DNA of 47,955 nt from Paracoccaceae bacterium (GTDB lineage: Bacteria > Pseudomonadota > Alphaproteobacteria > Rhodobacterales > Rhodobacteraceae). A program made the position numbers and the translations under genes. Shown piece by piece: positions 8,050-16,017 of the stretch; the stretch's first letter is position 1, and each line of letters opens with the position of its first letter. A model generated the notes under the pieces. The model saw only the letters and a list, made by a program, of their open reading frames with translations, was not told the DNA's origin and ran no database searches. The stretch spans positions 1-47,955 of the forward strand of contig JASBUI010000041.1 in the NCBI GenBank assembly GCA_030148005.1, read 5' to 3'.

Positions 8050-9709
8050 ATACAATGACTTTGACGCCAAGTTCGTTGCCCGCCGGAATGCCGAGTTCCG
8101 CGATCAGGTTGCGCGTCGCATTGATGGCCGGTTGACAGAGGATGAGTTTCGCCCGCTTCGGCTTATGAACGGCTTATACTTGCAGCTGCATGCATATATG
8201 CTTCGCGTGGCGGTGCCTTATGGTACGCTGAACGCCGCCCAGATGCGGCAGTTGGCGATGATCGCGGATCGCTGGGACAAGGGTTATGGCCATTTCACGA
8301 CCCGCCAGAACATCCAGTTCAATTGGCCAAAACTGACGGATGTCCCTGATATCCTTGACAGTTTGGCCGACGTTGAGATGCACGCGATCCAAACATCCGG
8401 CAATACCATTCGCAATGTGACCGCTGATCACTTTGCCGGGGCGGCAGCCGATGAGATCGAAGATCCCCGCCCAATTGCCGAGCTTTTGCGCCAATGGTCG
8501 ACCGATCACCCAGAGTTTCAGTTCCTACCGCGCAAGTTCAAGATTGCGGTGACCGGATCGCCAAATGACCGGGCGGTGACGCGCGCGCATGATATCGGGC
8601 TGCGGATGGTACGGAATGCAGGCGGCGAAAGCGGCTTTGAGGTTATCGTCGGCGGCGGGCTGGGACGTACGCCGATGATCGGCAAAGTGCTGCGCGAATT
8701 TCTACCTAAGCGCGATCTTCTGCCCTATGTCGAGGCGATCGTCAGTGTCTACAACCTGCTTGGTCGGCGCGACAACAAATACAAGGCGCGCATAAAGATC
8801 ACCGTTCATGAACATGGGATAGAGCGTATCCGCACGCTGGTCGAGGACCGCTTTGCCGAGATTTTGGGCCGGTTTTCCGGCGCAGATCAGGCACAGCTTG
8901 CCGCGATAGAGGCGGCCTTTGCGCCGCCCGCCTATATCAAGGCCCCGACAGAGGCTTTTGAGGCTGCTTTGGAGCGTGATCCGGTGTTTCGGGCCTGGGC
9001 TGACACCAACCTTTCCGACCATCGCAACCCTGACTATGCGACCCTGTCCATTTCGCTTAAAGCGCATGGCAAAACACCGGGGGATGCATCGTCGGATCAG
9101 ATGCGGGCCATGGCGGATATTGCCGAGGCATTTGCACATAACGAACTACGTGTAAGCCATGAGCAGAACATTATCCTACCCCATGTTCATAAATCGAACA
9201 TTCCGCAGATTCACGCCCTTTTGCGCGAGGCGGGGCTGGCGACAGCCAATATCGGGCTGATTTCCGACATCATTGCCTGCCCGGGAATGGATTACTGCGC
9301 CCTTGCGACGGCCCGGTCAATCCCGGTTGCGCAGGAAATTGCAGAGCGGTTCGCCGAGATGAAGATCGAACATGATGTGGGGCCGCTTAAGGTGAAAATC
9401 TCGGGCTGCATCAACGCCTGCGGGCATCATCACGTGGGCCATATCGGCATTCTTGGACTGGATCGCGCCGGCGTTGAGAACTATCAGATCACGCTGGGCG
9501 GTGACGGCACGCAGGATGCCGCGATTGGCGCGCGGGTGGGCCCGGGGTTTCCCGCAGATGAGATTGTGGGCGCGGTTGAGCGTCTTGTGGATGCCTACCT
9601 GAGGTTGCGCACCTCGCGCGACGAGACGTTCATCGAAACCTATCGCAGGCTGGGCATGGCGCCCTTCAAGGCCGCGCTTTATCCGCAGGTGCGGGCCGAT
9701 GCCGCTTGA
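8042..9709 (+). CDS. cysI: Siroheme Fe-S sulfite reductase (nitrite/sulfite reductase family)
   Basis: The 555-residue hemoprotein catalyses the six-electron reduction of sulfite to sulfide. The duplicated ferrodoxin-like and siroheme domains are visible, with HFTTRQNIQFNW near the first half. The cluster cysteines are Cys413 and Cys419 in CPGMDYC, and Cys456 and Cys460 in GCINAC, followed by HHHVGHIG. The family also includes assimilatory nitrite reductases, but the operon with cysG and cysH argues for sulfite. I chose the ATG at 8042, which overlaps the DUF2849 gene by 8 bases and gives the family opening MYKYNDFDAKF. The open frame upstream belongs to another gene. Electrons probably come from ferredoxin or the Fpr encoded downstream. 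Confidence 0.93.
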   Translation: MYKYNDFDAKFVARRNAEFRDQVARRIDGRLTEDEFRPLRLMNGLYLQLHAYMLRVAVPYGTLNAAQMRQLAMIADRWDKGYGHFTTRQNIQFNWPKLTDVPDILDSLADVEMHAIQTSGNTIRNVTADHFAGAAADEIEDPRPIAELLRQWSTDHPEFQFLPRKFKIAVTGSPNDRAVTRAHDIGLRMVRNAGGESGFEVIVGGGLGRTPMIGKVLREFLPKRDLLPYVEAIVSVYNLLGRRDNKYKARIKITVHEHGIERIRTLVEDRFAEILGRFSGADQAQLAAIEAAFAPPAYIKAPTEAFEAALERDPVFRAWADTNLSDHRNPDYATLSISLKAHGKTPGDASSDQMRAMADIAEAFAHNELRVSHEQNIILPHVHKSNIPQIHALLREAGLATANIGLISDIIACPGMDYCALATARSIPVAQEIAERFAEMKIEHDVGPLKVKISGCINACGHHHVGHIGILGLDRAGVENYQITLGGDGTQDAAIGARVGPGFPADEIVGAVERLVDAYLRLRTSRDETFIETYRRLGMAPFKAALYPQVRADAA

Positions 9710-10430
9710 GGCGATGATCCCCCCGGCAGAAGAGCGGGCGCTTGAGCTCAACCGGCGTTTTACCTCGCATGCTGCGATTGAAGTGCTGCGCGGGGCGCTG
9801 AGCGATCCAACGGTGGGCCGGGTGGCGCTGGTTTCGTCATTCGGAACCGAAGCGGTGGTGCTTTTGCACATGGTGGCGATGCTGGATCGCACAACGCCGG
9901 TCCTTTTTGCCGACACCGAGATGCTGTTTGACGAAACGATCGCCTATCAGGAGATGCTGGCCGAGCGGTTTGGGCTTAGCGATGTGCGGCGGGTGCGGCC
10001 GGGGCGCGGTGATCTTCTGGACAAGGATGCCGATGGGATCCTGCATGTCTTTGACACCGATGCCTGTTGCGCCTTGCGCAAGACGCGGCCGCTTCAGGCA
10101 GCGCTGGAACCTTTTGATGCGTGGATCACCGGGCGCAAGAGGTTTCAGGGCGGCGCGCGCAGGGGGCTGGAGTTGTTCGAGGCCGAGACGGAGCGGCGCA
10201 TCAAGGTCAATCCGCTGGCATTCTGGCGCCGGGGCGATGTGGAGGACTATATCACAAATAATAGGCTTCCGCGTCACCCCCTTGTTACAAAAGGGTTTTC
10301 TAGTGTCGGCTGTGCGCCCTGCACAACCCCTGTGGCCCCCGGAGAGGACCCGCGCGCCGGACGCTGGCGGGGTCAGGCGAAAGAGGAATGCGGCATCCAT
10401 TTCGTGGATGGAAAGCTGGTGCGCCAATGA
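9699..10430 (+). CDS. cysH: Adenylyl-sulfate (APS) type reductase CysH
   Basis: This 243-residue member of the PAPS/APS reductase family forms sulfite from activated sulfate with thioredoxin as donor. It has the nucleotide-binding SSFGTEAVVLL loop and the C-terminal catalytic Cys231 in EECGIHF. It also has the cysteine pairs Cys123-Cys124 and Cys205-x2-Cys208, which ligate a [4Fe-4S] cluster. That cluster is the hallmark of APS-using enzymes and is absent from the E. coli PAPS-specific form, so APS is the likely substrate. It overlaps the sulfite reductase stop by 11 bases. A second ATG at 9714 is possible. Confidence 0.94.
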   Translation: MPLEAMIPPAEERALELNRRFTSHAAIEVLRGALSDPTVGRVALVSSFGTEAVVLLHMVAMLDRTTPVLFADTEMLFDETIAYQEMLAERFGLSDVRRVRPGRGDLLDKDADGILHVFDTDACCALRKTRPLQAALEPFDAWITGRKRFQGGARRGLELFEAETERRIKVNPLAFWRRGDVEDYITNNRLPRHPLVTKGFSSVGCAPCTTPVAPGEDPRAGRWRGQAKEECGIHFVDGKLVRQ

Positions 10431-10460
10431 GGGCGCGGGCGCGGATCCGGGCCGGTGAAT

Positions 10461-10481
10461 TTGAGTATTTGGGCAAAGAAG
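10461..10481 (+). repeat. Intergenic repeat copy D
   Basis: TTGAGTATTTGGGCAAAGAAG lies between cysH and the DUF934 gene. It matches the T-rich second half of the six-copy repeat family; the hairpin half is not recognisable here. Confidence 0.5.
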
Positions 10482-10506
10482 AAGGCCCAACCAGAGGAAG
10501 AGTGAC

Positions 10507-10923
10507 ATGAGCATACTTGTAAACGACAGCGGGTTTCAGCCGGACGACTGGAGCGGCAGCTATGCGACGGTTGAGGACCTGAGCGCGCAGCGGGGCGCCG
10601 TTGCCGCCCTTGCGCTGGAGCCGGACGCCGATCTTGAGGCGCTGACCGGGCGTTTGGGCGATATTGCGATGATTTCGGTCAATTTCCCCGGCTTTGCCGA
10701 TGGCCGCGGCTTTACGCTTGCGCGGCTTTTGCGGCTGCGCGGTTTTGGCGGGCGTCTGCGGGCCACGGGGCATGTGATTTCGGATCAATATGCAATGGCG
10801 CGGCGCGCGGGTTTTGATGAGGTTGTCATCAGCGCCGAGCTGGCCGCGCGGCAGCCCGAAGAGGACTGGGCTTTTCGCTTTGATTGGCGCGCGCATGACT
10901 ATCAGTCGCGCCTTGCCGGCTGA
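10507..10923 (+). CDS. DUF934 family protein (cysH-associated)
   Basis: The 138-residue protein carries the DUF934 pattern: SAQRGAVAALALEPDADLEAL, then MISVNFPGFADGRGFTLARLLR, then LRATGHVISDQY. This family is found next to cysH/cysI in many proteobacteria and is thought to act in sulfate or sulfite reduction, but no reaction has been assigned to it as far as I know. A GAGGAAGAG ribosome binding site precedes the ATG. The spacing from cysH (76 bases) is larger than elsewhere in the operon and contains a copy of the intergenic repeat. Confidence 0.88.
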   Translation: MSILVNDSGFQPDDWSGSYATVEDLSAQRGAVAALALEPDADLEALTGRLGDIAMISVNFPGFADGRGFTLARLLRLRGFGGRLRATGHVISDQYAMARRAGFDEVVISAELAARQPEEDWAFRFDWRAHDYQSRLAG

Positions 10924-10983
10924 AACCCGGCTTTTCCTTTTGGCCCAACACCCCTAGATAGAGGACGGAGCGCAAGCTTCGTG

Positions 10984-11808
10984 ATGACAATGACCGAGCA
11001 GAGACACGTGAAAACCGAAGCCGCCACACCGATCCGGGCTCTGCCCGATGCCCAGACCGTAACGGCCGTGCACCATTATACCGACGATCTGTTTTCATTT
11101 CGGGTGACGCGGCCTGCATCCTTGCGGTTCCGCTCGGGCGAGTTCGTGATGATCGGGCTGATGGGCGACAACGGCAAGCCGCTTTTGCGGGCCTATTCGA
11201 TCGCCTCGCCCAGTTGGGATGAAGAGCTTCAGTTCTATTCGATCAAGGTTCAGGATGGGCCTTTGACGTCGAAGTTGCAGCATATCAAGCCGGGCGATCA
11301 GGTGATCCTGCGCCCCAAGCCGGTGGGCACGCTGGTGCATGACGCCCTGCTTCCGGGCAAGCGGATCTGGTTCTTTGCCACGGGCACGGGCATTGCGCCC
11401 TATGCCTCGCTTTTGCGCGAGCCAGAAACTTATGAGCGCTTCGATGAGGTCATCCTGACCCATACCTGCCGCGATGTTGCCGAGTTGAAGTTCGGAGAAG
11501 AGCTTATAGCCGAAACGCTGGTCGATCCGCTTGTCGGCGATGAGGCGCGCCAGAAGCTGCGCTATGTGGCCACGACAACGCGCGAGAAAAGCCCGCTGAT
11601 GGGTCGAATCACGACGCTTTTGCAGGATGGCACGCTGTTTGAGAAGTTGGGCATCACCGATTTTGGCCCCGAGACGGACCGCGCGATGGTTTGCGGGTCG
11701 ATCGGGCTTAACAATGACCTGAAGGCCATTCTGGAAGGCCATGGGCTGAAAGAGGGTGCCAACTCGGACCCCGGCGCCTTTGTCGTTGAAAAGGCGTTTG
11801 TTGGCTGA
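10984..11808 (+). CDS. fpr: Ferredoxin-NADP reductase
   Basis: This enzyme of about 274 residues passes electrons between NADPH and ferredoxin or flavodoxin. It has the FAD-binding motif LLRAYSIASPSWDEEL, the NADPH-binding FFATGTGIAPYASLLREPE, the HTCRDVAEL segment and a C-terminal VCGSIGLNNDLKAILEGHGL region. It ends GAFVVEKAFVG, typical of the bacterial subclass. Its place after the sulfite reductase operon suggests that it reduces the ferredoxin for CysI. The start is uncertain among GTG 10981, ATG 10984 and ATG 10990; the AGGACGGAG upstream suits the first two. Confidence 0.94.
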   Translation: MTMTEQRHVKTEAATPIRALPDAQTVTAVHHYTDDLFSFRVTRPASLRFRSGEFVMIGLMGDNGKPLLRAYSIASPSWDEELQFYSIKVQDGPLTSKLQHIKPGDQVILRPKPVGTLVHDALLPGKRIWFFATGTGIAPYASLLREPETYERFDEVILTHTCRDVAELKFGEELIAETLVDPLVGDEARQKLRYVATTTREKSPLMGRITTLLQDGTLFEKLGITDFGPETDRAMVCGSIGLNNDLKAILEGHGLKEGANSDPGAFVVEKAFVG

Positions 11809-11870
11809 GGCCAGCGATTGCCGCCGGAAACCCGCTTGAAAGAGCCCGCAACCGCATATACCTTGCGCGC

Positions 11871-11896
11871 TTGAAGTATTTGCAACCTCAGAAGGA
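11871..11896 (+). repeat. Intergenic repeat copy F (degenerate)
   Basis: A diverged copy of the repeat family, with TTGAAGTATTTGCAA and then CAGAAGGA. Its 3' end supplies the ribosome binding site of infC. Confidence 0.35.
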
Positions 11897-11905
11897 ATTT
11901 GCACC

Positions 11906-12451
11906 ATAGCCCGCAGACCACACAACGCACCGCCGGTGCGTGAAACAGGCCCCCGCGTGAATGAACGTATCCGGGCCACCGAAATTCGCCTTATTGGCGC
12001 AGAAGGCGAAAATCTTGATGTCGTGACGCCGGAACGAGCGATGCAGCTGGCTGAAGAGGCCGGTCTGGACCTTGTCGAGATTTCCCCGAACGCGAACCCT
12101 CCGGTCTGCAAGATCATGGATTTCGGCAAGTACAAGTACGAGCAGCAAAAGCGCGAGTCCGAAGCGCGCAAGAAGCAGAAGATCATCGAGGTCAAAGAGG
12201 TCAAGTTCCGGCCCAACACCGATACGCATGACTATGAGGTCAAGATGCGTAACGTGTTCAAATTCCTGGACAATGGCGACAAGGTCAAGATCACGCTGCG
12301 GTTTCGCGGCCGCGAGATGGCTCACCAGGAGCTGGGGCGCGATCTGTTGCTGCGCGTTGCCGAAGACACCAAGGAAGTGGGCAAGGTGGAAAACATGCCC
12401 AAGATGGAAGGCCGCCAGATGATCATGCTGATCGGCCCGTTGCCCAAGTAA
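11906..12451 (+). CDS. infC: Translation initiation factor IF-3, apparent ATA start
   Basis: IF-3 binds the 30S subunit and rejects wrong start codons and tRNAs. The full N domain ([24 protein letters not shown]), lysine-rich linker ([16 protein letters not shown]) and C domain ([26 protein letters not shown]) are present. The only in-frame ATG/GTG/TTG near the start is GTG at 11936, which has no ribosome binding site. ATA at 11906 lies 8 bases after AGAAGGAA and restores the family N terminus (I/M)[21 protein letters not shown]. Starting infC with a codon that IF-3 itself discriminates against is the known autoregulatory device (AUU in E. coli). The product would be 181 residues, with 171 if GTG is used. 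A strong terminator follows. Confidence 0.93.
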   Translation: MARRPHNAPPVRETGPRVNERIRATEIRLIGAEGENLDVVTPERAMQLAEEAGLDLVEISPNANPPVCKIMDFGKYKYEQQKRESEARKKQKIIEVKEVKFRPNTDTHDYEVKMRNVFKFLDNGDKVKITLRFRGREMAHQELGRDLLLRVAEDTKEVGKVENMPKMEGRQMIMLIGPLPK

Positions 12452-12496
12452 GCGACCCGCCCGCGCAGCACCTGCGCGCCCATCGATACCCATTGT

Positions 12497-12526
12497 GCCC
12501 TCGCCCATCGGCGGGGGCTTCCTTTT
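12497..12526 (+). terminator. Rho-independent terminator after infC
   Basis: A 9-bp stem (GCCCTCGCC with GGCGGGGGC, one G-T pair) and a 4-base CATC loop are followed by TTCCTTTT. It starts 45 bases after the infC stop codon. It is the clearest intrinsic terminator in the window. Confidence 0.8.
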
Positions 12527-12559
12527 GGCTAAGGCTTGTGGATGCGCGCGGCCTGGCGC

Positions 12560-12949
12560 CTAGCGGGCGATGTCGCGATCGCCGCGCCACCATGCGCGTG
12601 CCTCGGCGATGTCAAAGACGAGCGAGACAAGGTTGATCAGCAAAAGCGCCCAGAGATAGAGGCTGTAATTATCTGAAATCGCAAGGTATTGCGTGCTAGG
12701 GATCAAAAGCACCAGCGGGATCCAAAAGACAAGGTGCGACAGAGACATCGCCTTGGAGAAGCCCCTTTCCAGAAGGATCAGGACAAAGTTGGGGGTCATG
12801 CCGCCAACCGCCAGCGCCGCGATCAATACACCGCGCTGTTCGGACAGGAAAAACACAGAGGCGATGTTCACCGGGAACAGGATCAGGATGATCCATAACT
12901 GAGAGCCCAGCCGCAGGGCGCGAAAACTCTTCCAGATATCAACAATCAA
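12560..12949 (-). CDS. Small integral membrane protein of unknown function
   Basis: About 129 residues with four hydrophobic segments: LWIILILFPVNIASVFFL, GVLIAALAVGGMTPNFVLILL, HLVFWIPLVLLI and LYLWALLLINLVSLVFDI. The end is charged (EARAWWRGDRDIAR). I chose a TTG start at 12949 because GGAGG lies 7-8 bases upstream and the reading then begins IVDIWKSFRAL. The frame is open to an ATG at 13066, but that extension is low in coding character and would overlap coxM. Proteins of this shape are familiar next to unrelated genes in Rhodobacteraceae; I know no function. It follows coxM on the same strand after 100 bases. Confidence 0.7.
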   Translation of the reverse strand: MIVDIWKSFRALRLGSQLWIILILFPVNIASVFFLSEQRGVLIAALAVGGMTPNFVLILLERGFSKAMSLSHLVFWIPLVLLIPSTQYLAISDNYSLYLWALLLINLVSLVFDIAEARAWWRGDRDIAR

Positions 12950-13049
12950 CTTGCGGCCTCCGTGGGCGCTTGCCAGAGCCGCAGCTTTGGCAAACGGTGA
13001 AATCAAATTACCTGAACTGGGGCGATAATACGAAGGCGCGCGCGATGCT

Positions 13050-13844
13050 TCAAGAAGCGGCGGCAACAGCGCGCCGCGTCATGACGCCCACAAGATGGGC
13101 CCGGTATTCGGGGCTGGCGTGAATATCGCCGATCATCCCTTGCGGCGAAGCGGCGATCCCTTCCAGAGCTGCGGCGCTGAAATCTTCGTTCAGCGCGGCT
13201 TCGGCATCGCTCCAGCGATAGACCCCGCCTTCAGAGGCACCGGTGACCGCAACGCGCACGCCATCCGAAAAACGGGCCAGAAAGACGCCGACAAGGGCAA
13301 AGCGCGACGCAGGCTGGGCAAACTTCTGATAGCTTGCGGCCTCGGGCACGGAAAAGCGCAGCTCTGTTATGATCTCGCCCTCTTCAAGGCAGGTCTCAAA
13401 GAGACCGGTAAAGAAGTCATCGGCGGCAATGGCGCGCGCATTGGTGATGATCGTCGCGCCAGACCCAAGCGCGGCGGCGGGGTAACAGGCCGAAGGGTCG
13501 TTGTTTGCGATGCTGCCGCCCAGCGTGCCGCGATTGCGCACGGCCGGATCGCCGATATGCCCCGCCAGCGCCGATAGTGCGGGGTAGGATGCGCGGACGC
13601 CCTCTGCCACCTCGGCGTGAGTGGTGCTGGCCCCGATACAGACGCGCCCGTCGTCATCCATGCAGATACCGTGCATTTCGGGGATTGCTGTCAGGCTGAT
13701 CAGGCGCGAGGGCGCGGCAAGACGGGCCTTCAGCGTGGGGATCAGCGTCTGCCCGCCGCCCAGCGCCATCGCCTCTTCATCACCCGCCAGCGCGGCAACC
13801 GCATCGGCAATCGTCTTGGGTTGCTCGATATCGAATGAATACAT
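13050..13844 (-). CDS. coxM: CoxM-type FAD subunit of a molybdenum hydroxylase
   Basis: The 264-residue protein is the medium, FAD-binding subunit of the carbon monoxide dehydrogenase/xanthine dehydrogenase family. The two FAD motifs are visible: ALGGGQTLIPTLKARL near residue 28 and GTLGGSIANNDPSACYPAAAL near residue 105. A CODH-type C-terminal domain follows. It passes electrons from the [2Fe-2S] subunit to an acceptor. The small subunit gene coxS is 55 bases upstream on the same strand, but the catalytic large subunit coxL is not in the window. Substrate is therefore unknown; CO is not implied. A ribosome binding site AAGGGG precedes the ATG. Confidence 0.9.
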   Translation of the reverse strand: MYSFDIEQPKTIADAVAALAGDEEAMALGGGQTLIPTLKARLAAPSRLISLTAIPEMHGICMDDDGRVCIGASTTHAEVAEGVRASYPALSALAGHIGDPAVRNRGTLGGSIANNDPSACYPAAALGSGATIITNARAIAADDFFTGLFETCLEEGEIITELRFSVPEAASYQKFAQPASRFALVGVFLARFSDGVRVAVTGASEGGVYRWSDAEAALNEDFSAAALEGIAASPQGMIGDIHASPEYRAHLVGVMTRRAVAAAS

Positions 13845-13899
13845 GGCAAAGCCCCTTCTTTCGTCGCTTTGATGTCAAATCCGGCGCTGGCCGGTTCAT

Positions 13900-14385
13900 T
13901 TACTGGCTGGCAAGCTGGGGCAGTTCCTGTCCCGATGCCGCCATGATCGCCCTGATGATGTTGTGATAGCCGGTGCAGCGACAGATGTTTCCTTCCAGAT
14001 AGGCGCGAATCTCTGCCTCATCCGGTTTGGGGTTCTCCCGCAAAAGCGCGGCCGCCGACATGATCATCCCCGGCGTGCAGAACCCGCACTGAAGCCCGTG
14101 ATGATCCTGAAAGGCCTGCTGCAACCGCGACAGCGACCCATCCGGCTCCGCCATGCCTTCGATCGTCGCGACCTCGGCGCCCTCGGCCTCTTGCGCGAAC
14201 ATCGTGCAGGCCTTGACCGCCTTGCCGCTCACGTGCACCACACAGGCCCCGCATTGCGAGGTGTCGCAACCAACATGCGTGCCCGTCAGATGCAGGGTTT
14301 CGCGCAGGAACTCGACCAAAAGGGTGCGCCCTTCGGCCTCTGCGCTTACGGAATTGCCGTTTACCACCATCGTTACCGCAGCCAT
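13900..14385 (-). CDS. coxS: CoxS-type [2Fe-2S] subunit of a molybdenum hydroxylase
   Basis: The 161-residue protein has both iron-sulfur domains of the small subunit: the plant-ferredoxin type [13 protein letters not shown] with a further Cys in KACTMFA, and the all-helical domain with [11 protein letters not shown] and [13 protein letters not shown]. It carries electrons from the molybdenum site to the flavin subunit. I chose the ATG at 14385 because AGGAGG sits six bases upstream; a second ATG at 14391 touches that site directly. It pairs with coxM downstream. The missing large subunit and the plus-strand cassette just upstream suggest a rearranged locus. Confidence 0.93.
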   Translation of the reverse strand: MAAVTMVVNGNSVSAEAEGRTLLVEFLRETLHLTGTHVGCDTSQCGACVVHVSGKAVKACTMFAQEAEGAEVATIEGMAEPDGSLSRLQQAFQDHHGLQCGFCTPGMIMSAAALLRENPKPDEAEIRAYLEGNICRCTGYHNIIRAIMAASGQELPQLASQ

Positions 14386-14502
14386 GGGCATCCTCCTGAA
14401 TTTTCGACCTTGGCGCTAGGTTACCAACTGCACCATCCTCTGCAACCGCCGAACTGCATGCCAGAGCCAAATTCCCACACTGCCGGGCCCGCACCCCTGC
14501 CC

Positions 14503-14534
14503 CTTCTTTGTGGCAAAATATCCCCGCCGGAGGC
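14503..14534 (-). repeat. Intergenic repeat copy B
   Basis: Full-length copy, on the plus strand from CTTCTTTGTGGCAAAATA to GCCGGAGGC. It differs from copy A by only a few bases. It lies between the divergent coxS and arsR-type genes. Confidence 0.6.
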
Positions 14535-14610
14535 ACCGCGCCGCCGTAAGGCGGCGCAAAACAAAAAATATGGCGCGGCAGAGGGGTCTTGTGCAAAACA
14601 TCTTCATTAT

Positions 14611-14626
14611 ATAACATGTCTGTTAT
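14611..14626. promoter_or_regulatory. Candidate operator and -10 region of the ArsR-type gene
   Basis: ATAAC and GTTAT form an inverted repeat with a 6-base spacer, overlapping a possible TATAAC -10 element (14610-14615) that would start transcription within a few bases of the ATGs at 14625 and 14634. No ribosome binding site is seen, so the mRNA could be leaderless. The repeat would suit self-repression. Weak support. Confidence 0.3.
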
Positions 14627-14633
14627 GCAAGCC

Positions 14634-14993
14634 ATGAACATCCCCCCTGCCGACCCCGGCCTTGATGCCATCTTCGGGGCACTCGCCGATCCCACGCGGC
14701 GCGCGATCCTGACGCGTCTGGCGCATGGGCCGGCGACGGTTACTGAACTTGTTGCGCCCTTCGAAATCAGCCAGCCGGCGGTTTCGCGGCATCTGAAAGT
14801 GCTTGAAGGCGCGGGCCTCATTGAGCGGGGCATCGATGAACAACGCCGCCCGGCCAAGCTTCGGGCGGCCAATCTGGCGCAGGCGGTGGAATGGCTGACG
14901 CAGTTCCGGGCCTTCTGGGGCTCCAGCTTTGATCAATTGGACGACCTTTTAAAAGTTATGAAACAACAAGATGTTAGGACTGAAGATGAGTGA
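14634..14993 (+). CDS. ArsR-family winged-helix regulator
   Basis: A regulator of about 119 residues of the type linked to SRPBCC proteins. The core is FGALADPTRRAILTRLAHGPATVTELVAPFEISQPAVSRHLKVLEGAGLIER, a clear winged helix-turn-helix. It has no metal-binding cysteine pair, so it is probably not a metal sensor. ATGs at 14616, 14625 and 14634 are all possible; none has a clear ribosome binding site. The gene overlaps the SRPBCC gene by 8 bases, so the two are made together, and it probably represses its own operon. Confidence 0.9.
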   Translation: MNIPPADPGLDAIFGALADPTRRAILTRLAHGPATVTELVAPFEISQPAVSRHLKVLEGAGLIERGIDEQRRPAKLRAANLAQAVEWLTQFRAFWGSSFDQLDDLLKVMKQQDVRTEDE

Positions 14994-15480
14994 GCTTTCC
15001 GAATTTGTTATCGAAAGAACATTTGACGCCCCCGTTGGCATGGTCTGGAAAACCTGGAGCGATCCTGAGCTTTTGTCGCGCTGGTATGGACCCGGCGTTG
15101 AAACCATCATTCATGAGTTCGATCTTCGCCCCGGCGGCTGCTGGCGCAATGAGATGCGCTGGGGCGAGAATGTCGATCTTAGCCGGATGGATTTTCAGGA
15201 GGTGATCGAGGATCAGAAAATTTCGTGGCTGCATTACTCGGTCGACGAAAACTGGGAAGTGACAAGCTCTCCTAAGATGCCCGACTGGCCGCGCAGCATT
15301 CTTACCACGGTCACCTTTCACGACGAGGGCGACAGCACCAAGGTTCTTCTCAAGCTGGAGCCGGTTGATGCCACCCCGGCAGAGCTTGCCTGTTTCTCCG
15401 CCGTTGTGGCGAATATGGGCAAGGGTTGGGGCGGCGGCTTTGCCATCATCGACGAGATTCTGGCCGAGATGCGCGCCTGA
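14986..15480 (+). CDS. SRPBCC (START-like/AHSA1) domain protein
   Basis: The 164-residue protein begins SELSEFVIERTFDAPVGMVWKTWSDPELLSRWYGPG, the standard opening of AHSA1-type SRPBCC proteins. It continues with the FDLRPGGCWRNEMRW and GGFAIIDEILAEM segments. The fold holds a hydrophobic ligand in a deep cavity; the ligand here is unknown. I chose ATG 14986, seven bases after AGGA, rather than ATG 14971. It is translationally coupled to the ArsR regulator, a very common pair of unknown detailed role. Confidence 0.9.
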   Translation: MSELSEFVIERTFDAPVGMVWKTWSDPELLSRWYGPGVETIIHEFDLRPGGCWRNEMRWGENVDLSRMDFQEVIEDQKISWLHYSVDENWEVTSSPKMPDWPRSILTTVTFHDEGDSTKVLLKLEPVDATPAELACFSAVVANMGKGWGGGFAIIDEILAEMRA

Positions 15481-15611
15481 GGGGCGGGCGGTAGACACCC
15501 CTTGGTCCCTCACGCTTTCGCTTGCTATCGCGATGGCGGCAAAACTGGTATCATCGGCCCCAGCCCTGCAACGTCAGGGCCGGGGACCGCCCAGACTTGA
15601 AGGGACTTGAA

Positions 15612-15992
15612 ATGACTGATCCAACCCCACTCAACTGGCTTGCTATCATCGTCGGTGTTGTTGTTGCCTTTGGCGCCGGATGGCTTTGGTATGGCAAGCT
15701 TTTCACAAAGGCCTGGGCAGAAGGCAGTAGGCTTACTGACGAAGATGGAAAAGAGATGCCGATGCTGGCCATGGCGCTGCAGGTGCTTGGCCTTCTCTTG
15801 CTGGCGCTTGTTATCGGCGTGACCGCGCAAAGCAATGCGCTTGGCACGGCGATCCTTGCCATTCTGGCGACCAGTGTCCTGATCATGTCAAGCGGCGGGT
15901 TTTCCATGAAAAGCACCACGGCGATGGCGATCGATGGGGGCTATATCGTTCTGGCCGGGGTGCTGATGATCCTCGCGCAGGGCGTCTTTTAG
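15612..15992 (+). CDS. DUF1761 membrane protein
   Basis: The 126-residue product has four hydrophobic segments. The first, NWLAIIVGVVVAFGAGWLWYGKLFTKAW, has the WYGKLFTKAW pattern typical of DUF1761. It lies about 130 bases after the SRPBCC gene on the same strand and may belong to the same cassette. GGGACTTGAA precedes the ATG. The function of the family is unknown. Confidence 0.85.
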   Translation: MTDPTPLNWLAIIVGVVVAFGAGWLWYGKLFTKAWAEGSRLTDEDGKEMPMLAMALQVLGLLLLALVIGVTAQSNALGTAILAILATSVLIMSSGGFSMKSTTAMAIDGGYIVLAGVLMILAQGVF

Positions 15993-16017
15993 ACCGCGCC
16001 TCGCGGGGCGGCCAATC

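Noticed and set aside
11095..12219. 374-codon minus-strand open frame over fpr and infC
   Set aside because: Antisense shadow; both genes under it are certain.
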